Source: Diaporthe sp. PMI_573
Lineage: Eukaryota; Ascomycota; Sordariomycetes; Diaporthales; Diaporthaceae
NCBI GenBank assembly: GCA_021399435.1
Contig: JAJTUP010000112.1
Span: 109,344 to 173,343, forward strand
Length of the DNA stretch: 64,000 nt
Reading direction: 5' to 3'
The notes under the pieces were generated by a model. It saw only the letters and a list, made by a program, of their open reading frames with translations. It ran no database searches and was not told where the DNA came from. A program made the position numbers and the translations under genes. Shown piece by piece: positions 34,701 through 46,900 of this stretch (position 1 is its first letter; each line of letters begins with the position of its first letter).

Positions 34701-35588
34701 TTCTTCAGCCTGTGGTTCGGCAGCATGGAGTCATTCCACCGAGTGCATGACAAGAAGCTCTGCATTGTCGCCATTGTCGCCCTCTTGGGCCTGAATCCTG
34801 ACCAAGTACCGCCAAGTGTTGCGGTCGGGTGGCCACGGTTGCTCCAGGTATGTCATTTGCAGTCGACTACCCAGATTCCGCCCAGTTGTGCTTGCTAACA
34901 TTCTTCAAGGGTGTCACCTCACTTTTCAAGACCCTCCCATCTGCATTGAAGAGTAAGCTTTCCCACCCCGATGGGGCAGTCAAGCACGACTCCTAACACT
35001 GCCTTCACAGACCGCGAGGATGCTATGAAGGACGATTACGGTCTTGATGCAAATTACTCCTACGATGACGAGGAAGAGTGGGGCGACGACGAGGCCGCAT
35101 GGGCAGCAGAGGAGGAGGAGGAGCAGGAGGAGCCCACAGATGCCAAGGATGAGAGCACGGCATACTTGGACTTCCTCAACGAAGAGGTAAGCCTTTCTCC
35201 CGGCATGAGCGACGCTCGAGTGCCGGCTAACATGACGACAGGCACAGAAGTTTGGTAATCTCGAGGAGCAAGATTCAGATGATGAACTTGGGGAGCATAG
35301 CGTGCTGCTCGAGTCTCCCCTCGACAAGCTCGAGCCGTACCAGATTTTCAGTTCATGCTTGATGAGTAGGTTCTTTTCTTGCCCGTCCATCGTCTCGACC
35401 GGGGCTGACATGGCATTCTAGGATTGCAACAAGAACAGCCACAGTTCTACACCAACCTATCTTCTCACCTGTCTGTGGAGGAGCAAGGTGTAATCCAGTC
35501 TGTGGTGCAGCAGGCCGAGGCAAATTCGGTTGCTGCTCAACAACAAGCCCAGCAGCTGGCCGCAGGAGCCAACGGCGGTGCCAGCTAG
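31734..35588 (+). CDS. nmd5: importin-7/8-type karyopherin (NMD5/SXM1-like)
   Basis: Ten exons: 31734-31823, 31949-32027, 32172-32638, 32737-32921, 32973-34156, 34213-34847, 34910-34952, 35011-35186, 35242-35365 and 35422-35588. They give 1049 residues, the size of importin-7/8. The N terminus has the importin-beta entry pattern (RRRAELQLKQAEEHNGFL, then RLSTVIYIKNRVNRAW and the FPEKWPTF repeat). HEAT-type helical repeats continue throughout. A strongly acidic loop (DDEEEWGDDEAAWAAEEEEE) falls in exon 8, and the C terminus is Gln/Ala-rich. Family members carry cargo such as TFIIS, Hog1, ribosomal proteins or histones into the nucleus with RanGTP. Intron 4 (32922-32972) is a GC-AG intron with donor AG|GCAAGC, and exon 7 is only 43 bp. 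Intron 2 is 144 bp with no in-frame stop. Whether it is closer to Nmd5 or Sxm1 cannot be settled by eye. Confidence 0.93.
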
Positions 35589-36456
35589 TGCCGTGTCGGC
35601 GCGATTCAGACAAGAACAATCCTGCGAGAAAACAACACGCGCACGGTGCGTCTTTGGGCCAGCTCACGGCCGCCCCGGTGTGGTGGATGTGGTCTCGTGC
35701 GCGCCGAGCGGCCAGGGAGGGAATAGCTACCGAGCCAGCCCAAGACAAGTGGGGCGCGAGTGGCAGCGGCTGAGAAGTGTAAGCAGCGTCTAGACCAGAG
35801 ACGTGCGGCTGGGATATGCATCGAATGATACCAAAAGAAGTATTTAAAAGAGCTTGGGAACCAAAAAACAAAAAATATGAGGCGAAGGGAGCTTCTTGGG
35901 TTTGTTTATTCATGGCTTGGTCTTTACCCATCAAGTCTTGTTATAAAGAAGGGGGGGGGGGAGGCCGAAGGGAACAAACAAGATGTGGGAAGCCCGTGAC
36001 GATGGGCTCGCTCTTCTCTGGCGTGTCCGTTGAACTTTTTTTTTCCTTTCTATGAGAATATTTCCCCCCTAAAGTATCCCATTCTACCCAACCCAAAATG
36101 GCATGTGTGGAGAAAGAGGATCAGACAAGAAGACATTAGAGCGTGCAAACATCATCAACATTATCTTCAAACCCCGTCCGAGATGACCGTGAGGAATGAA
36201 TGGTGTAAGTAGTTAGCATGTATGTCCTACTGCTGGGTAATTCTACTGTGTACTTGGTTCCTTGGTATGATCACGATCCTGGTAGTAAGTAGGAGGTTGG
36301 GCATCCGGCGAACACCGACATGGCCCAAGCGTTTCCGTTAGACGATGGACAACGTTGGGCTTTCCCTCAGGACTGCCCTGCATAAGAACAAACCACGGCA
36401 TACGACCCTCTCTTGGTTTTGTGGGACAAGAAGCAAAGGCGACGGACGGATCAATC
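35589..36456. other. intergenic between karyopherin and ISN1
   Basis: About 870 bp holding the 3' region of the karyopherin gene and the promoter of ISN1, both on the plus strand. It contains a run of about 10 G near 35950 and a T run near 36038. No gene is visible. Confidence 0.6.
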
Positions 36457-38382
36457 ATGACTTCACGATACAGAGTCGAATGTGAGTGAGCGAGTGAACT
36501 GAACTGAACTGGACGGCTTGTGCTCGCGCCTGGTTTGCTTCGACGCGGGTGTTTGAGGAGACGGAGGGGGTGGTGCGGAGGGGGTGGTGCTGAGGGGTGG
36601 GTGGTGAGGCTCCCCGCGGCGGCCTGGCTGACTCGCCCTCTACAGATGCTCTCAAGACGCACAGGAGAGACCAGTTGATAGGTAGGTATGGGGATGCACC
36701 AGCGACAACCCCGAGACAGACGGGTGACGTGCTGACATCCTGTCAACCCCCTCTGCAGAATGGATCAAGGGGCTTCTGGCGGTGCCGTTCGTGCTGCACT
36801 CGCAGCCGCAGGGCGTGTTCCTCGGCAGGGACCACGCCCCGAGCCTGGACAAGATGGCCGAGGAGTCGGCGCGGAGGTACGCTGAGATCATGCGCGACGT
36901 CGAGGTTTTGATCGACGACCACATCGGCCTGCAGAACGACGACTCGCCGCTGCCCTCCAAGCTCAAGCTGCTGGTGCCCACCGTCGGCACCTTCTTCACG
37001 CGGCTCCCCCTCGAGGCCGCCTTCAAGTCGCAGGACCGCAAGCGCTACATCTCGAGCCGGCGCTTCGTCTCGCCGTCCTTCAACGACGTGCGCCTCATCC
37101 TCAACTCGGCCCAGATCATGGCCGTCACCACCTACAGCTCCCTGCAGCTCGCCACCTTTGACGGCGACGTCACCCTCTACGACGACGGCCAGTCGCTCGA
37201 GCCCTCGAGCCCCATCGTCCCGCGCCTGCTCGACCTGCTGCGCAGCAACGTCCGCGTCGGCATCGTCACCGCCGCCGGCTACACCACCGCCGACCGCTAC
37301 TACGCCCGCCTGCACGGGCTCCTGGACGCCATGGCCGCCGCCCCGTCCCTGTCGCCCCAGCAAAAGGCCAACCTGCTCGTCATGGGCGGCGAGGCAAACT
37401 ACCTGTTCGCCTTCGACGAGGCCGCCGGCCCGCACCTGCTGCGCCCGGTGGCCCGCCGCGAGTGGCTGACCCCGGAGATGGCCGCCTGGTCCGGCGCCGA
37501 CATCGCCGCCCTGCTCGACGACGCCGAGGCCGCCCTGCGCGAGTGCGTCAAGTCCATGAACCTGCCCGCCGTGCTCATGCGCAAGGACAGGGCCGTCGGC
37601 ATCATCCCGGACCCGCCCGGCGCCCGCATCCCGCGCGAGTCCCTCGAGGAGACGGTCCTCGTCACCCAGAAGATCCTCGAGCTCAGCTCCGCCGGCCGTG
37701 CGAAGAGGGTGCCCTTTTGCGCCTTGTAAGTGTCTCTCTCTGTTCCCTTGTACCCTCATGTGACACACACACACACCCACATCTATGTCCATACTTATTC
37801 CCCCCTTCCCTCCTCCCCCCCCCCCCCCCACAAGCCACACATCCACACACACTACTGGGCACACAAGAGCTGACAGGGGGACCCCCCAAAACCACCAGCA
37901 ACGGCGGGCGCGACGTCTTCGTGGACATTGGCGACAAGTCATGGGGAGTGACAGTGTGCCAGAGGTACTTTGAGAAGCAGTCGCAAAACAGCGGCGGCAG
38001 CGGCAGCGGCAGCGGCAGCAGCAAGCTGCAGTTCGGACCCGAGAACACGCTGCACGTGGGCGACCAGTTCCTCAGTGCCGGCGCCAACGATTTCCGCGCC
38101 CGCAGCGTCGGCACCACGGCGTGGATCGCGAGCCCCGAGGAGACGGTGTACGTTTATATTTTTATCTGCTGCCCCTTCCACCCGCCTTCCACCCGCCTTC
38201 CCACCCCCCCCCTCCTTCTGGACAAGATCCAAGGGGGGGCAAGGACCCAACGTTCCGCCCCTGTCCATTTCAAGATATCATATTCTATGGCCCATGTGCC
38301 GGGGGTTATCTGTAGCTGACAGTTGCATTGAAGCGAGCTCCTGGACGAACTTGGGGATCTGATGTACAAGAAGCTGACCTGA
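36457..38382 (+). CDS. isn1: IMP-specific 5'-nucleotidase 1
   Basis: Exons 36457-36481, 36646-36681, 36759-37725, 37899-38147 and 38334-38382 (four GT-AG introns of 164, 77, 173 and 186 bp) give 441 residues, close to yeast Isn1. The N terminus MTSRYRVEYALKTHRRDQLI is spread over two tiny exons of 25 and 36 bp, which explains why a simple frame misses it. The HAD-like nucleophile motif is FDGDVTLYDDG (D155 and D157); later motifs are DIGDKSWGV and HVGDQFLSAGANDF. The enzyme dephosphorylates IMP to inosine in purine turnover and is cytosolic. Exon 4 contains a Gly/Ser run (GGSGSGSGSS) encoded by a GGCAGC-type microsatellite, probably a flexible loop. Codon use in exon 3 is extremely C-ending and GC-rich. 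Confidence 0.95.
37815..37829. repeat. poly-C run of 15 inside ISN1 intron 3
   Basis: An uninterrupted run of 15 C within the 173-bp third intron, upstream of the acceptor at 37896-37898. Confidence 0.9.
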
Positions 38383-38402
38383 GCATGCATGCATGCATGC
38401 AT
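38383..38402. repeat. (GCAT)5 palindromic repeat abutting the ISN1 stop codon
   Basis: Five perfect copies of the self-complementary unit GCAT begin at the base after the ISN1 stop (38380-38382), so the first bases of the 3' untranslated region can fold back on themselves. Confidence 0.9.
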
Positions 38403-39260
38403 GGTTTTTGACATGTGACAAGAACGGGACGCGAACTAATAGATGCTATCTATGCATGTATGGATGTGTGGTAATGCACCGACTGAATGTGCGAGCAATG
38501 ATACGGGGGACGGACAGCTTTTTGAGTTGGCGCTTTGACTTAGCCTAATGGGTTGCGATGGAATTCTGTGGTGGGACCGACAGGCGCATTGGGTTTTAGC
38601 ATTTGTATCTACGACTGCCTTGGAGCGAATCGATAAAGAATCCCGGTTCTGGGCCAGGGAGCGATTTGTTGACGTGTTTGTTGTGTTGGGTTCCTCGCTA
38701 TTCGTGCAGGCAATCCTACCCATTGAGGTCCTGTGTTGACAGCCTGGCAGGGCCGTGGCCTTGAGGGCCGATTGCAAACATCGTAAGCATCGTGTCACTG
38801 TTCAATCTGGGAAGACGGCGATGTAGGTGAAAGGCAAAGTGATGTATGCAAACATTGGTGTTGTACCTGGGGTATTGTGCTAAAAAAAAAAAAAAAAAAA
38901 AAAAAAGGCTGTGCAAAGTCTCTAAACCGTCAGTGTCCATCTCCCCAAGAACACAGTCGTAATGTTCCCTTCCTCCCGTTGCATTACGGGGGATTGTTTG
39001 TGTCCGCTCATGACAAGAATCAGATCCGTCCCACGCCCATAGAACCAGTCCTAGTTTCCGAATTTGCCCACGGACAAATGAAAAGTGGCTTTCAGTCTTG
39101 AGTGGGCGACACCAGCCCGATCGCTCATGGGCTCCACCCCTTGGCCTCCCAAATGACAAGAGAAATGGGATACGGGACTGTAACGACCGCACTAGACCGA
39201 CCCGTCGCAACGTGATTACATTATGTACAGGAAGCTCTCAGGATTGTGATCCTGCCTGCC
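38403..39260. other. convergent intergenic region, 3' ends of ISN1 and the coiled-coil gene
   Basis: About 860 bp where two genes converge. Apart from a 25-A run at 38882-38906 nothing stands out. The A run is on the plus strand and could be an in-genome poly-A rather than a trace of processed RNA. Confidence 0.55.
38882..38906. repeat. poly-A run of 25
   Basis: An uninterrupted run of 25 A in otherwise GC-balanced sequence, the longest homopolymer in the GC-rich part of the window. No target-site duplication or adjacent gene fragment was recognised that would mark it as a retroposed tail. Confidence 0.9.
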
Positions 39261-40997
39261 TTAAAGCGAGCCGAGGGGCTTGCCAAAGTTTGACGTCTCT
39301 CGGAGCCTGAGGGGTATTTCGGGCTCGGCATCTTCGCCGTCGCTGTCATCTGCTGGTGCCAGTGCGGGAGCTGCTTGCGCACTTGGCTCGCCCTTCTTGC
39401 ACTCGGCATCCTTGAGCACGGTTGGCGTTGCGTCCTCACCGGTGCCGACCTTCTCGAGCTTGTCTGATAGCTTCCGCAGGAAGATTTCATCCTTGGCAGG
39501 TATGTTGCGCAGCGTCAGTGGGCCCGTGAGCTGGGGATCCTCATCTGAGGGTTCCATGATGGCAGGGTCGTGGTCGGCGTCGTCGAGGGCGGTTCCCGTC
39601 GGCTCAGCAGGCTCCTTAGACTCGCGACCATCGTTGCCATCGTTCCCATCGGAGCTGATAGCCCCGTCGCCGCTGATCAGCGTCGGTGTGTTGGACCCGC
39701 TACTGGTGACGGTGTTGGTCGCACCAGTACTCGCAAAGGACATGGACACGTTCGGAGTGTGCCCAGCATTCATTGTGAGCCTTGAGAGCGGGTCGGCCTT
39801 GAGTGCACGGACACAACGCTCTCTCGCCAACTCTCGCTTCTCCTCCGGGGTGTGAGATGGTGATCCATTCCCGCTCGACGTTTTGGACCCATTGCTGGAT
39901 GGCGTGTCGGTGAAAGTCGCTTTTTTGACGGCATTCACTTTGAGGTGAATACCCTCCAAGTCCCTGTGATACTCCTGAACGTCGATGACTTTTGAGGGCG
40001 CTTCGTGATCCATGGCGATTGATTGATCCGCAGGATTGTTGTTGTGGTGCAGGGGAAGGAAGTGGTCTGGCTGTCCCGTGGGGCTCAGTTGTGACGATGA
40101 GCTGCCCTGGAATGAGATAGACCGCGAGTCCAAACCCCCACCCCTAAGAGACGCCTCATTCCAGCGCGCCTCGGACCTCCCGAGTCGATTTTGCAGCAGA
40201 GTGATCTGCGTTTGTAACCTGTACCTCTCGGCCTCCCACTTGGTTTGCGCAGCTGCATGCTCACTTCGCAGCGCTTCTATCGCGTCCCTGTACAGCTCCT
40301 CTGCCCTGTCACGATTTGCCTGCAATGCTCTTCTTTCCTCATCCCACGCCTGCCGCATTCTTGCCCTGGTCTGAGGTTAGCTGCTGGTCCCAAACAAGAC
40401 ATGAAGAGTATCAACTGCTCCCAGTGCTTACTCCAGAGACAGTGACTGCGAGTCGGTGGACGAGTTGTCCGAAGATATCGTCCGCACCGCAGGGCGCCGA
40501 ATGGTGATGAGTCCAGAGCCGGTCCCGGATATCGTATCCACCGGGACGGGAACGCCGGGTGCGCTCGTGGGGGGCAGATCGACGTCCGAGGAGCGTGGGC
40601 CGTCCATCTTGCTGTTGGCTCCGGCAAAGGATCTCCTAGTGGGCGAGAGGCTGGCTGCGCGCTGCTGGGGGTGGCGCTGGAACTGCAACTGATACTGCGC
40701 GTGGGAGGGGATCGGTGTGAGATGTGGCGAGAGAAAATTGGGCGGTTGCGCCTGAGGGGGTCCACAAGTTTCTCCAGTCATCAGGGGGCAGTTGTGATTT
40801 GCGCCAGGCTGCGGATGACTTGTGACAGAGGCGCGAGGCGCTGGGTCGAAGTAATGAGCAGCAGCGGGCAAACTCAGAGGTGATATAACCGAGGACGAGG
40901 CTTGAGCGCGGGGAGGTCCGGACATGGAGGCCAGGAGTTGGTCGGTGTCAAGAGCAGGCGAGGGAAAGAACGAGTCGTCGGCGGGTAAGCGCGTCAT
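39261..40997 (-). CDS. coiled-coil protein of unknown function, fungal
   Basis: Two exons, 40997-40432 and 40365-39261 (GT-AG intron of 66 bp, phase 2), give 556 residues. Residues 1-185 are low-complexity Pro/Ser/Gln-rich sequence. Across and after the splice junction lies a charged helix, EARMRQAWDEERRALQANRD onward to about residue 250, whose heptad spacing predicts a coiled coil. The rest is Ser/Thr/Asp-rich and disordered except for a short conserved-looking end (PEIPLRLRETSNFGKPLGSL). The start is the first true ATG; the frame is open a little further upstream but only with non-ATG codons. I do not recognise the family. An ARMRQAWDEER-type block followed by a NFG tail suggests a conserved ascomycete scaffold or regulator, which is inference. 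Its promoter lies in the long desert to the right. Confidence 0.82.
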
Positions 40998-43900
40998 TGT
41001 TGCCAAGGGCAGCAGAGGGCAGCAGAGGGCAGGGCAGGGCAGGGCGGAAAGGCACGATGCCACTGGCGGTGGATATTGGCGAGTTGCAATTGGGTGGTCG
41101 CTATAACGGCAGCATGTGGGCCACGCGAAACAACCAAGTACTGCTCAGCGAGTCTCACGGAGACGGCGGGCGGAGGTGGGACGCTACTGCCGTGCGAATA
41201 TAAAGGCGAGTGGGCGGACAACAGAGGTCATTGGAGGTGGCGGTCTGGATGGATGGTCGGGTGATGCCACGAGAAGTGCTGCTGCCATGCACACCGGTTG
41301 TAGGTTGGGCGTTGACTCTGATGTAGGTACTGTGTACGGTAGGGTAGAGAGACTTGTTAGATCTCGTCTCGGGAGTGGGTCTCGTGCGCCTGGCCGGGGC
41401 TGGCTTGGGCACAGGCTCAGGCTCAGGCTCAGGCTCGGGCTTGGGCTTTGCTTTGGGCCGGTGGGGGGGGGATGCGGCAGGACAACCAATGCAAGGTACA
41501 AGAATAGGTATGCAGGCGGAGACGTGTCGAGTTGGACGGAAGCAGTAAATGAGGGAACAGGAAAGATCGTGAGTTGTCAGGATGTGGTTTGTTGAAAGGG
41601 ACCGAGGGAGGTAGGCAGGAAAAGGAAATGGAGGGACGGGATGTGCAAGGGCGTCGTCACTCTAGCTGGTTGCAGTTGGGTGAGTGTCTTGTCAGTCCCG
41701 TCCTGGTCGAATACCGAGCGCAGGGTATGCCAACGGACACGCGACCGCCTAGTAAGCGAGTGAGCGTCAAAGGCGAGAGGGGAGGCGAGAGGGAAGGCGA
41801 GGGGGTGGCATGTCCAAGGGGCAGGTGTGTGCCCAGCCGGGGAAAACTGGAAGGTGCAGCACGGGGAGGGCAGGGGGTTGTACCTGCTTCCCGGATGTCC
41901 AACCGACTTGTCCGCCTGCCCGCCTGCCCGCCTGCCCTTTTGGTCAAGTTGCTGGGTGCGCAACCCAGGGCCTGGGCCTGGGCTGGGCCCCGAATGTGCT
42001 TTGAACCCTTTCTTGTAACCTTGACACGTTTCAATACTGTGTAGCAGACCGCTGGCTGGCTGGCTGGGTTGAGGCTTTGCCCAGGTCGCCAGGTCGACTG
42101 CAGCGCGCCCATGGTTTCAGTCGTTGCCCCGGGCCGAATGGGAAACATGGGCCTCTCCGTTTCACTCACATGTCAGTAGCCAGCCCTGTCGCCGTGGCGT
42201 CCAGTCACTCGCTAGTCAGGGCGCGCAGACAGCTCACACTATTGACTCTGCCCAGGGAAGCCGGGGGTGAGTGAGCTGGGCTGACCTGAGCCGGACTGGA
42301 CTGGCACGCTGGATTGGCCGAGCTGCCCAAAGAGGGAGACGTGGCACGCTACCGACCGATAATCATACCGCCCTGTCGGGCTCGACAATGCTCTGCCCTT
42401 CTACCGACCTCTGCCTGTGCCTGTGTCGCCGATTCGAGGCACCCAGCCAGCCACGCAGAGGCCAGCCAGCCATCCCAAGCCCTCGAACGGGGGCGCGCAA
42501 CTCAGGGACGGCCCGCGCCCCTCCCCTTTTCCCTTTTCAATATTCCCACCCCACGGCCGTGAGCTGGGTACCGCCACCGCTCTACTGTGTAACCCTCCGT
42601 CAGCAGCAGTCACCCATTGGCCTTTCCCATCTGCCACTCCTGCATATCCCCCCCCGGATGCGTTCGCCTGTCCCTTGCAGCCTTTCAGGCCAGTGCTGTC
42701 GCTGCGTGTGTGTGCCCCTTTCCTCGAACCCCATCGCCTATTCCGCCCCGTGTGTGTGCCTGCATACCGCTTCGTTGCAGTCCTGCGTGACGAGCACACG
42801 CACGACAGACAGAATCACATACACAAGTAGCTCCAGCAGGATGGGGTCACTGACAGTCGGGAGGCAGGCTAGGAGGACGTCCGCCCGTTCGGCGCTACGG
42901 CAGCCTGTGGCCCTGTGCAACCCTCTGCCGCCCGCCCCTTTCTTCGGGCCTCGCAACCGGTAGCTCAGAATCCCTCGTGCCAGCAAACGTGTTCACTCTC
43001 CCAGTCCTCCTTAGGGGCAGCACCAGGCGGTCAGCGAGAGGTAGGCCTACATGGAATCGTCGGGACTGACACGCCGAGATGTCTCCTTCTCCCGCTCTAC
43101 CCGTCCTCGACCTGTAGCTGTGCGGGAGACCACGGCCGCTTTTGGAGGTCTTGTACCTCTCAGGTCATCTGTGTACGTGACAGGCTTCATCCATCAGGAC
43201 ATGGCCTCGCACGTGCCGTGGTGTCGCAACTGGGTTCCCTCACCGGCATCATGCCCAGAAAAACCGATTTGACACATGGCATTTTGAGTTCCAGCATAAT
43301 CTCGGCATCGATGGACCCTTGTGGCAATACCTTATTGTAAGCTTCCGCTTATTTTGGGGGCCGTATGGAGTACTGTGGTACTGTCTACAACATTGTGGCA
43401 CCCACAATTTTGGCATACCACAAACCTCAGTCTCCAGCCTAAGCCCGGCAGCCCCGAGCACGCTGGCAGTCAGTCTGTCAAGACAGTCAGACACTGCCTC
43501 GACACAGTCAATCTGTTCTCTCAACCCCCCGTGGCTGATCGTCAAGATCATCATCCCGCGACCCCAGCCCAATCTGGACCCCTAATCCGAAAGGAATCCA
43601 ATTCTCCAGGTTCTCGACAGAAAAGCCTGGGGTAAAAAACCGGGGGTTACACTTTTGCCAGTCATGTGTCCCCGTTGGGCTGCTGCTTTCAGCTAGCTTG
43701 CTCGTCCACAGCGGCCTTGTTGCCTCTTGGCATATAGATCTCTCCAAGAGCCAGCCCGAAATTCCCGATGGGCCCTGCGGCTGCAAACAGTGATAGATAA
43801 CTCGAGGCGGCTCTTCCTTTCCTCGCTCGCGCAGAGATATCCCAAGGGTCTAGCTCCCTGCGTCCTTGCTGGCTTGCGTCCTTGCTGGCTTGCCTGCAGA

Positions 43901-46900
43901 AAATTTCCGCTCGGCAGGCGACCGACCGAATACCCACGCTGGCACGCGGAATGCGCTCAGTATGCAGACTGCGCAGGGGAATTCCTGGCAGCCTCGCGAA
44001 CGTGTTCTGTCCTGCTTGACCGCATGTGCTGCTTGCTACCGCTGCCGCTGGGTCATCTGCTGGCACGGCCTTCGCCTGACGAGGCGGTCTCTGCGCCCAA
44101 CCCCGGAGAGCCGGTAAACATCTCGCGGTATTCGGTGACGATACATCATCTCCCAGGCTTGGCTGCCAATCTCCCCACAATATCGCTTCACTAATTGCCC
44201 AACCAGAGTATTCCGACGGCCGCCTCGATTGAGCCCCCTTTGGCCCCCGGAGCCTTTGGTATGTCTGTCTCCCACCGGCCTGTCACCATGACTTCTCCGC
44301 GGGCCCGCGGGCACTCTGACCCGCAGGATCTGGCAGCTGCAGCACCCGACGACTTCCTCGCGCGGAGCCGTTCCTCTGGACCCACCCAGCTCTGCCTCTG
44401 CCCTGCCGTCGGCTGTCCCACGTCTGCGTGCCTTGCTCCGCTCTTGCGCGGCGGTGGGTCCCTGCCTCCGTGATCGCGGTTGGGGGTTTTGGAAGGGGAG
44501 TGGGGGCCAATGTTGGAACGTTCCCGACGCAGCGCTCAACGGAGAACAGAGACTGTCGGGGCCTCTTCGGGCTTTCCTGCTGACTCGCTTGTTGGGTCGG
44601 CCACTTTCCGGGAGAATCGGCGAGGCGGACACGTCGGACGTGAGGCAAAGCGAGCTATTGGCATACATCGCGGTGGTCATGACAGTACGCAGTGGGAATG
44701 TTTACAGCAGTTTGGCTCACTGGGTCAAAGGTCTGCAGGGGTGCACAACCCAGATGTATCTCGCAGACTTTGCCGTGTCGCCGTGATCTGGATCTGCCAC
44801 GACCATTCCGCGGTGGGTATCGCGATACTCAGTACTGCCTGGGCATGTTCGAGGGGCAAACAGCAGGAGTGTCACCTCCGAACCTGCGGTCAGTTTCCAC
44901 ACACCATTCTCCCGACCGGCAAAGGGCAGTCCATCGATAGTGACACGGGCGTGTTGTAGTGTGTAGTCACGCCCAACAGTTGCGGCAAGTGCTGAGAGCG
45001 ATGCGGTTCGACCTGGACGCAACAGGCCTGTGGGCGAATTCATCGACGCGTCAGCCCTACGAGAGCTCCCCGGCGTCACATCCCCAGGTGCCCTGACTGG
45101 TCAGTGGACGTGTACGAGATCCACGGGGTTTAGTGTAAGATGCGGATTGCATGCAGCAGTAGTCTTCTGACTTCTTGGCACGACGCGGGCGGCATGATAG
45201 AGATTCGTGACATCTCCCCTCCGTAGTTTCGCCGGGGACAAGAGCTGGGTATTGCCTCATATGGCGTGGCAAAAGCCTGTATATATAACCACGCATCTCC
45301 TGCCCAAATGACTCGAGATAACACCTGCCACACAATGAATGCCAACCCTCGTTGTCAAGTTGAGCCATGCTTTTGATGCCTGAGAAGGAAGGGTCTGCCC
45401 TGGTTCGACCATCCCCAGAACCTCGCCATCTCGACGACTCAGGGTCCCGCTTCGCTCGACAGAGAATGCTTGTTATGTGGTCTCGCCTCCGAGTCGCCTC
45501 GAGTTCAACGCACGAGCACCCGCGAGACATTAACCGTGGACTTGGCAGCCTCGTGCGGCAGCTCTGTGGACGGCGCCGGGCCCGGAGCAGCACCGGGCCC
45601 GGAGGTTCACAACCCGGGACCGGCTCAGCTCACGCGGCATGCGACCTCCCGGGACCAGCACGGCCGGCAGATGCGCCGTTTCTCCGTGGTTAATGCGCGA
45701 AACTTTGTCAGAGCAGACTATACCACCATGGTGGCAAACTTCACATGCCAGAGTCAACGGCTCTTCGAAAGAAGTTCTGTTGCTCGATGACATACCGGGA
45801 CAGGGACCGAGCCCAACCTGACAGGGTGCGCACCCATACTTGACGTAATGGAAGCTTGTCCCCCACCCAGATGATTGCCTACGAGATACAGCTAGCCTGA
45901 TATCCCACACTTCCTGATGGGCACTGTCTACGCTTCATACGACTGAGCTGGAAAAGGGCCGAGTATGGGCCACATAGCCGGAGTCTGAGGCCCTCACTCG
46001 CCGAGCTAGATCCGGCATTGTCGAAGCACATGCCGAAAAAAAAAGGTCACACCTACCACTGACCACTGCTCAACACCACCCATCACTCTCAGTAGAGCAT
46101 GCAACTGAGGTTCACTCCCGAGCCCACGTTGCCGACCCAGGAGTCTGGCCGGTTCCAAGAGCTGGGATCTGTGTGTAGCCCTGTCAAATTAATCACAGTT
46201 GCACCTGTGGTACACCACTGCGATGCTGCAACGCTACCTTACCCACCTCGAAATCACGTCCCCTTGTCTGCAACCAGGGACATTTGCCGCAGAGGCAACT
46301 CACCAGCTCACTCGCAGCTATAAGAAAGGGCAACGTTGTCTCGACTCAGTAGCTGCATACGGGCTGGCGAGCGTCCGGGCCTTTCATATGGATGCAGATC
46401 TAGAACCCCCAACCCCTCCCAAACACGTTTTGAGGGGACGCGGCATTGCTTGTTCTGACGGCGGGCTGGCAAGCGTGAGACCGACGCCGTCCGAGATGTC
46501 ATGCCTCTGTCAGGCAGAGCTTAATAATAGTTTTCACTGGCTCCTCCGAGCGCCGGCCCGAGGCGCACAAATAGGAAGCTCAGATATGGGTTGCACCGAT
46601 AGCTCACTCGCTGTCAAGCTTGACGCCACCTGCTTCTGCCGATGTTTCAACACCCACGAGGAGGAGCAACGTCGGTGAAGAAAGCTTATGCGGCTAGAAC
46701 TGCCCATCGAATGTCAAGGCTAGACACCTTCTCTTGTTCTGCTCCCGCAGCCAGTGGTGATCGACAACCCCACGACCGCCTGCATAGAGACCATGCCCCT
46801 CAATGTCAATGCATGCGTGCTAGCATCTAATGGCTTGCTAGTTGACGTAGTATAATGTGATAAAGGGCAAGACGGACTGCTCTAGCTACACATAGGCTGA

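Noticed and set aside
36743..37942. 399-codon antisense frame over ISN1
   Set aside because: A shadow of the very GC-rich, C-ending codon use in ISN1 exon 3.
38882..38906. A25 run as a retroposed poly-A tail
   Set aside because: No gene fragment upstream and no target-site duplication; treated as a homopolymer.
42271..42963. 230-codon plus-strand frame containing QCCRCVCV
   Set aside because: The Cys cluster comes from a TGTGTG-like stretch and lacks the CGxxRCxxC half of the micro-gene pattern.
44036..44680. 214-codon minus-strand frame in the large desert
   Set aside because: Arg/Gly/Ser-rich with no motif or splice support; competing frames exist.
46199..46678. 159-codon plus-strand frame ending in CFCRCFNTHEEEQRR
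   Set aside because: A suggestive ending only; no conserved spacing, start context or splice signals.
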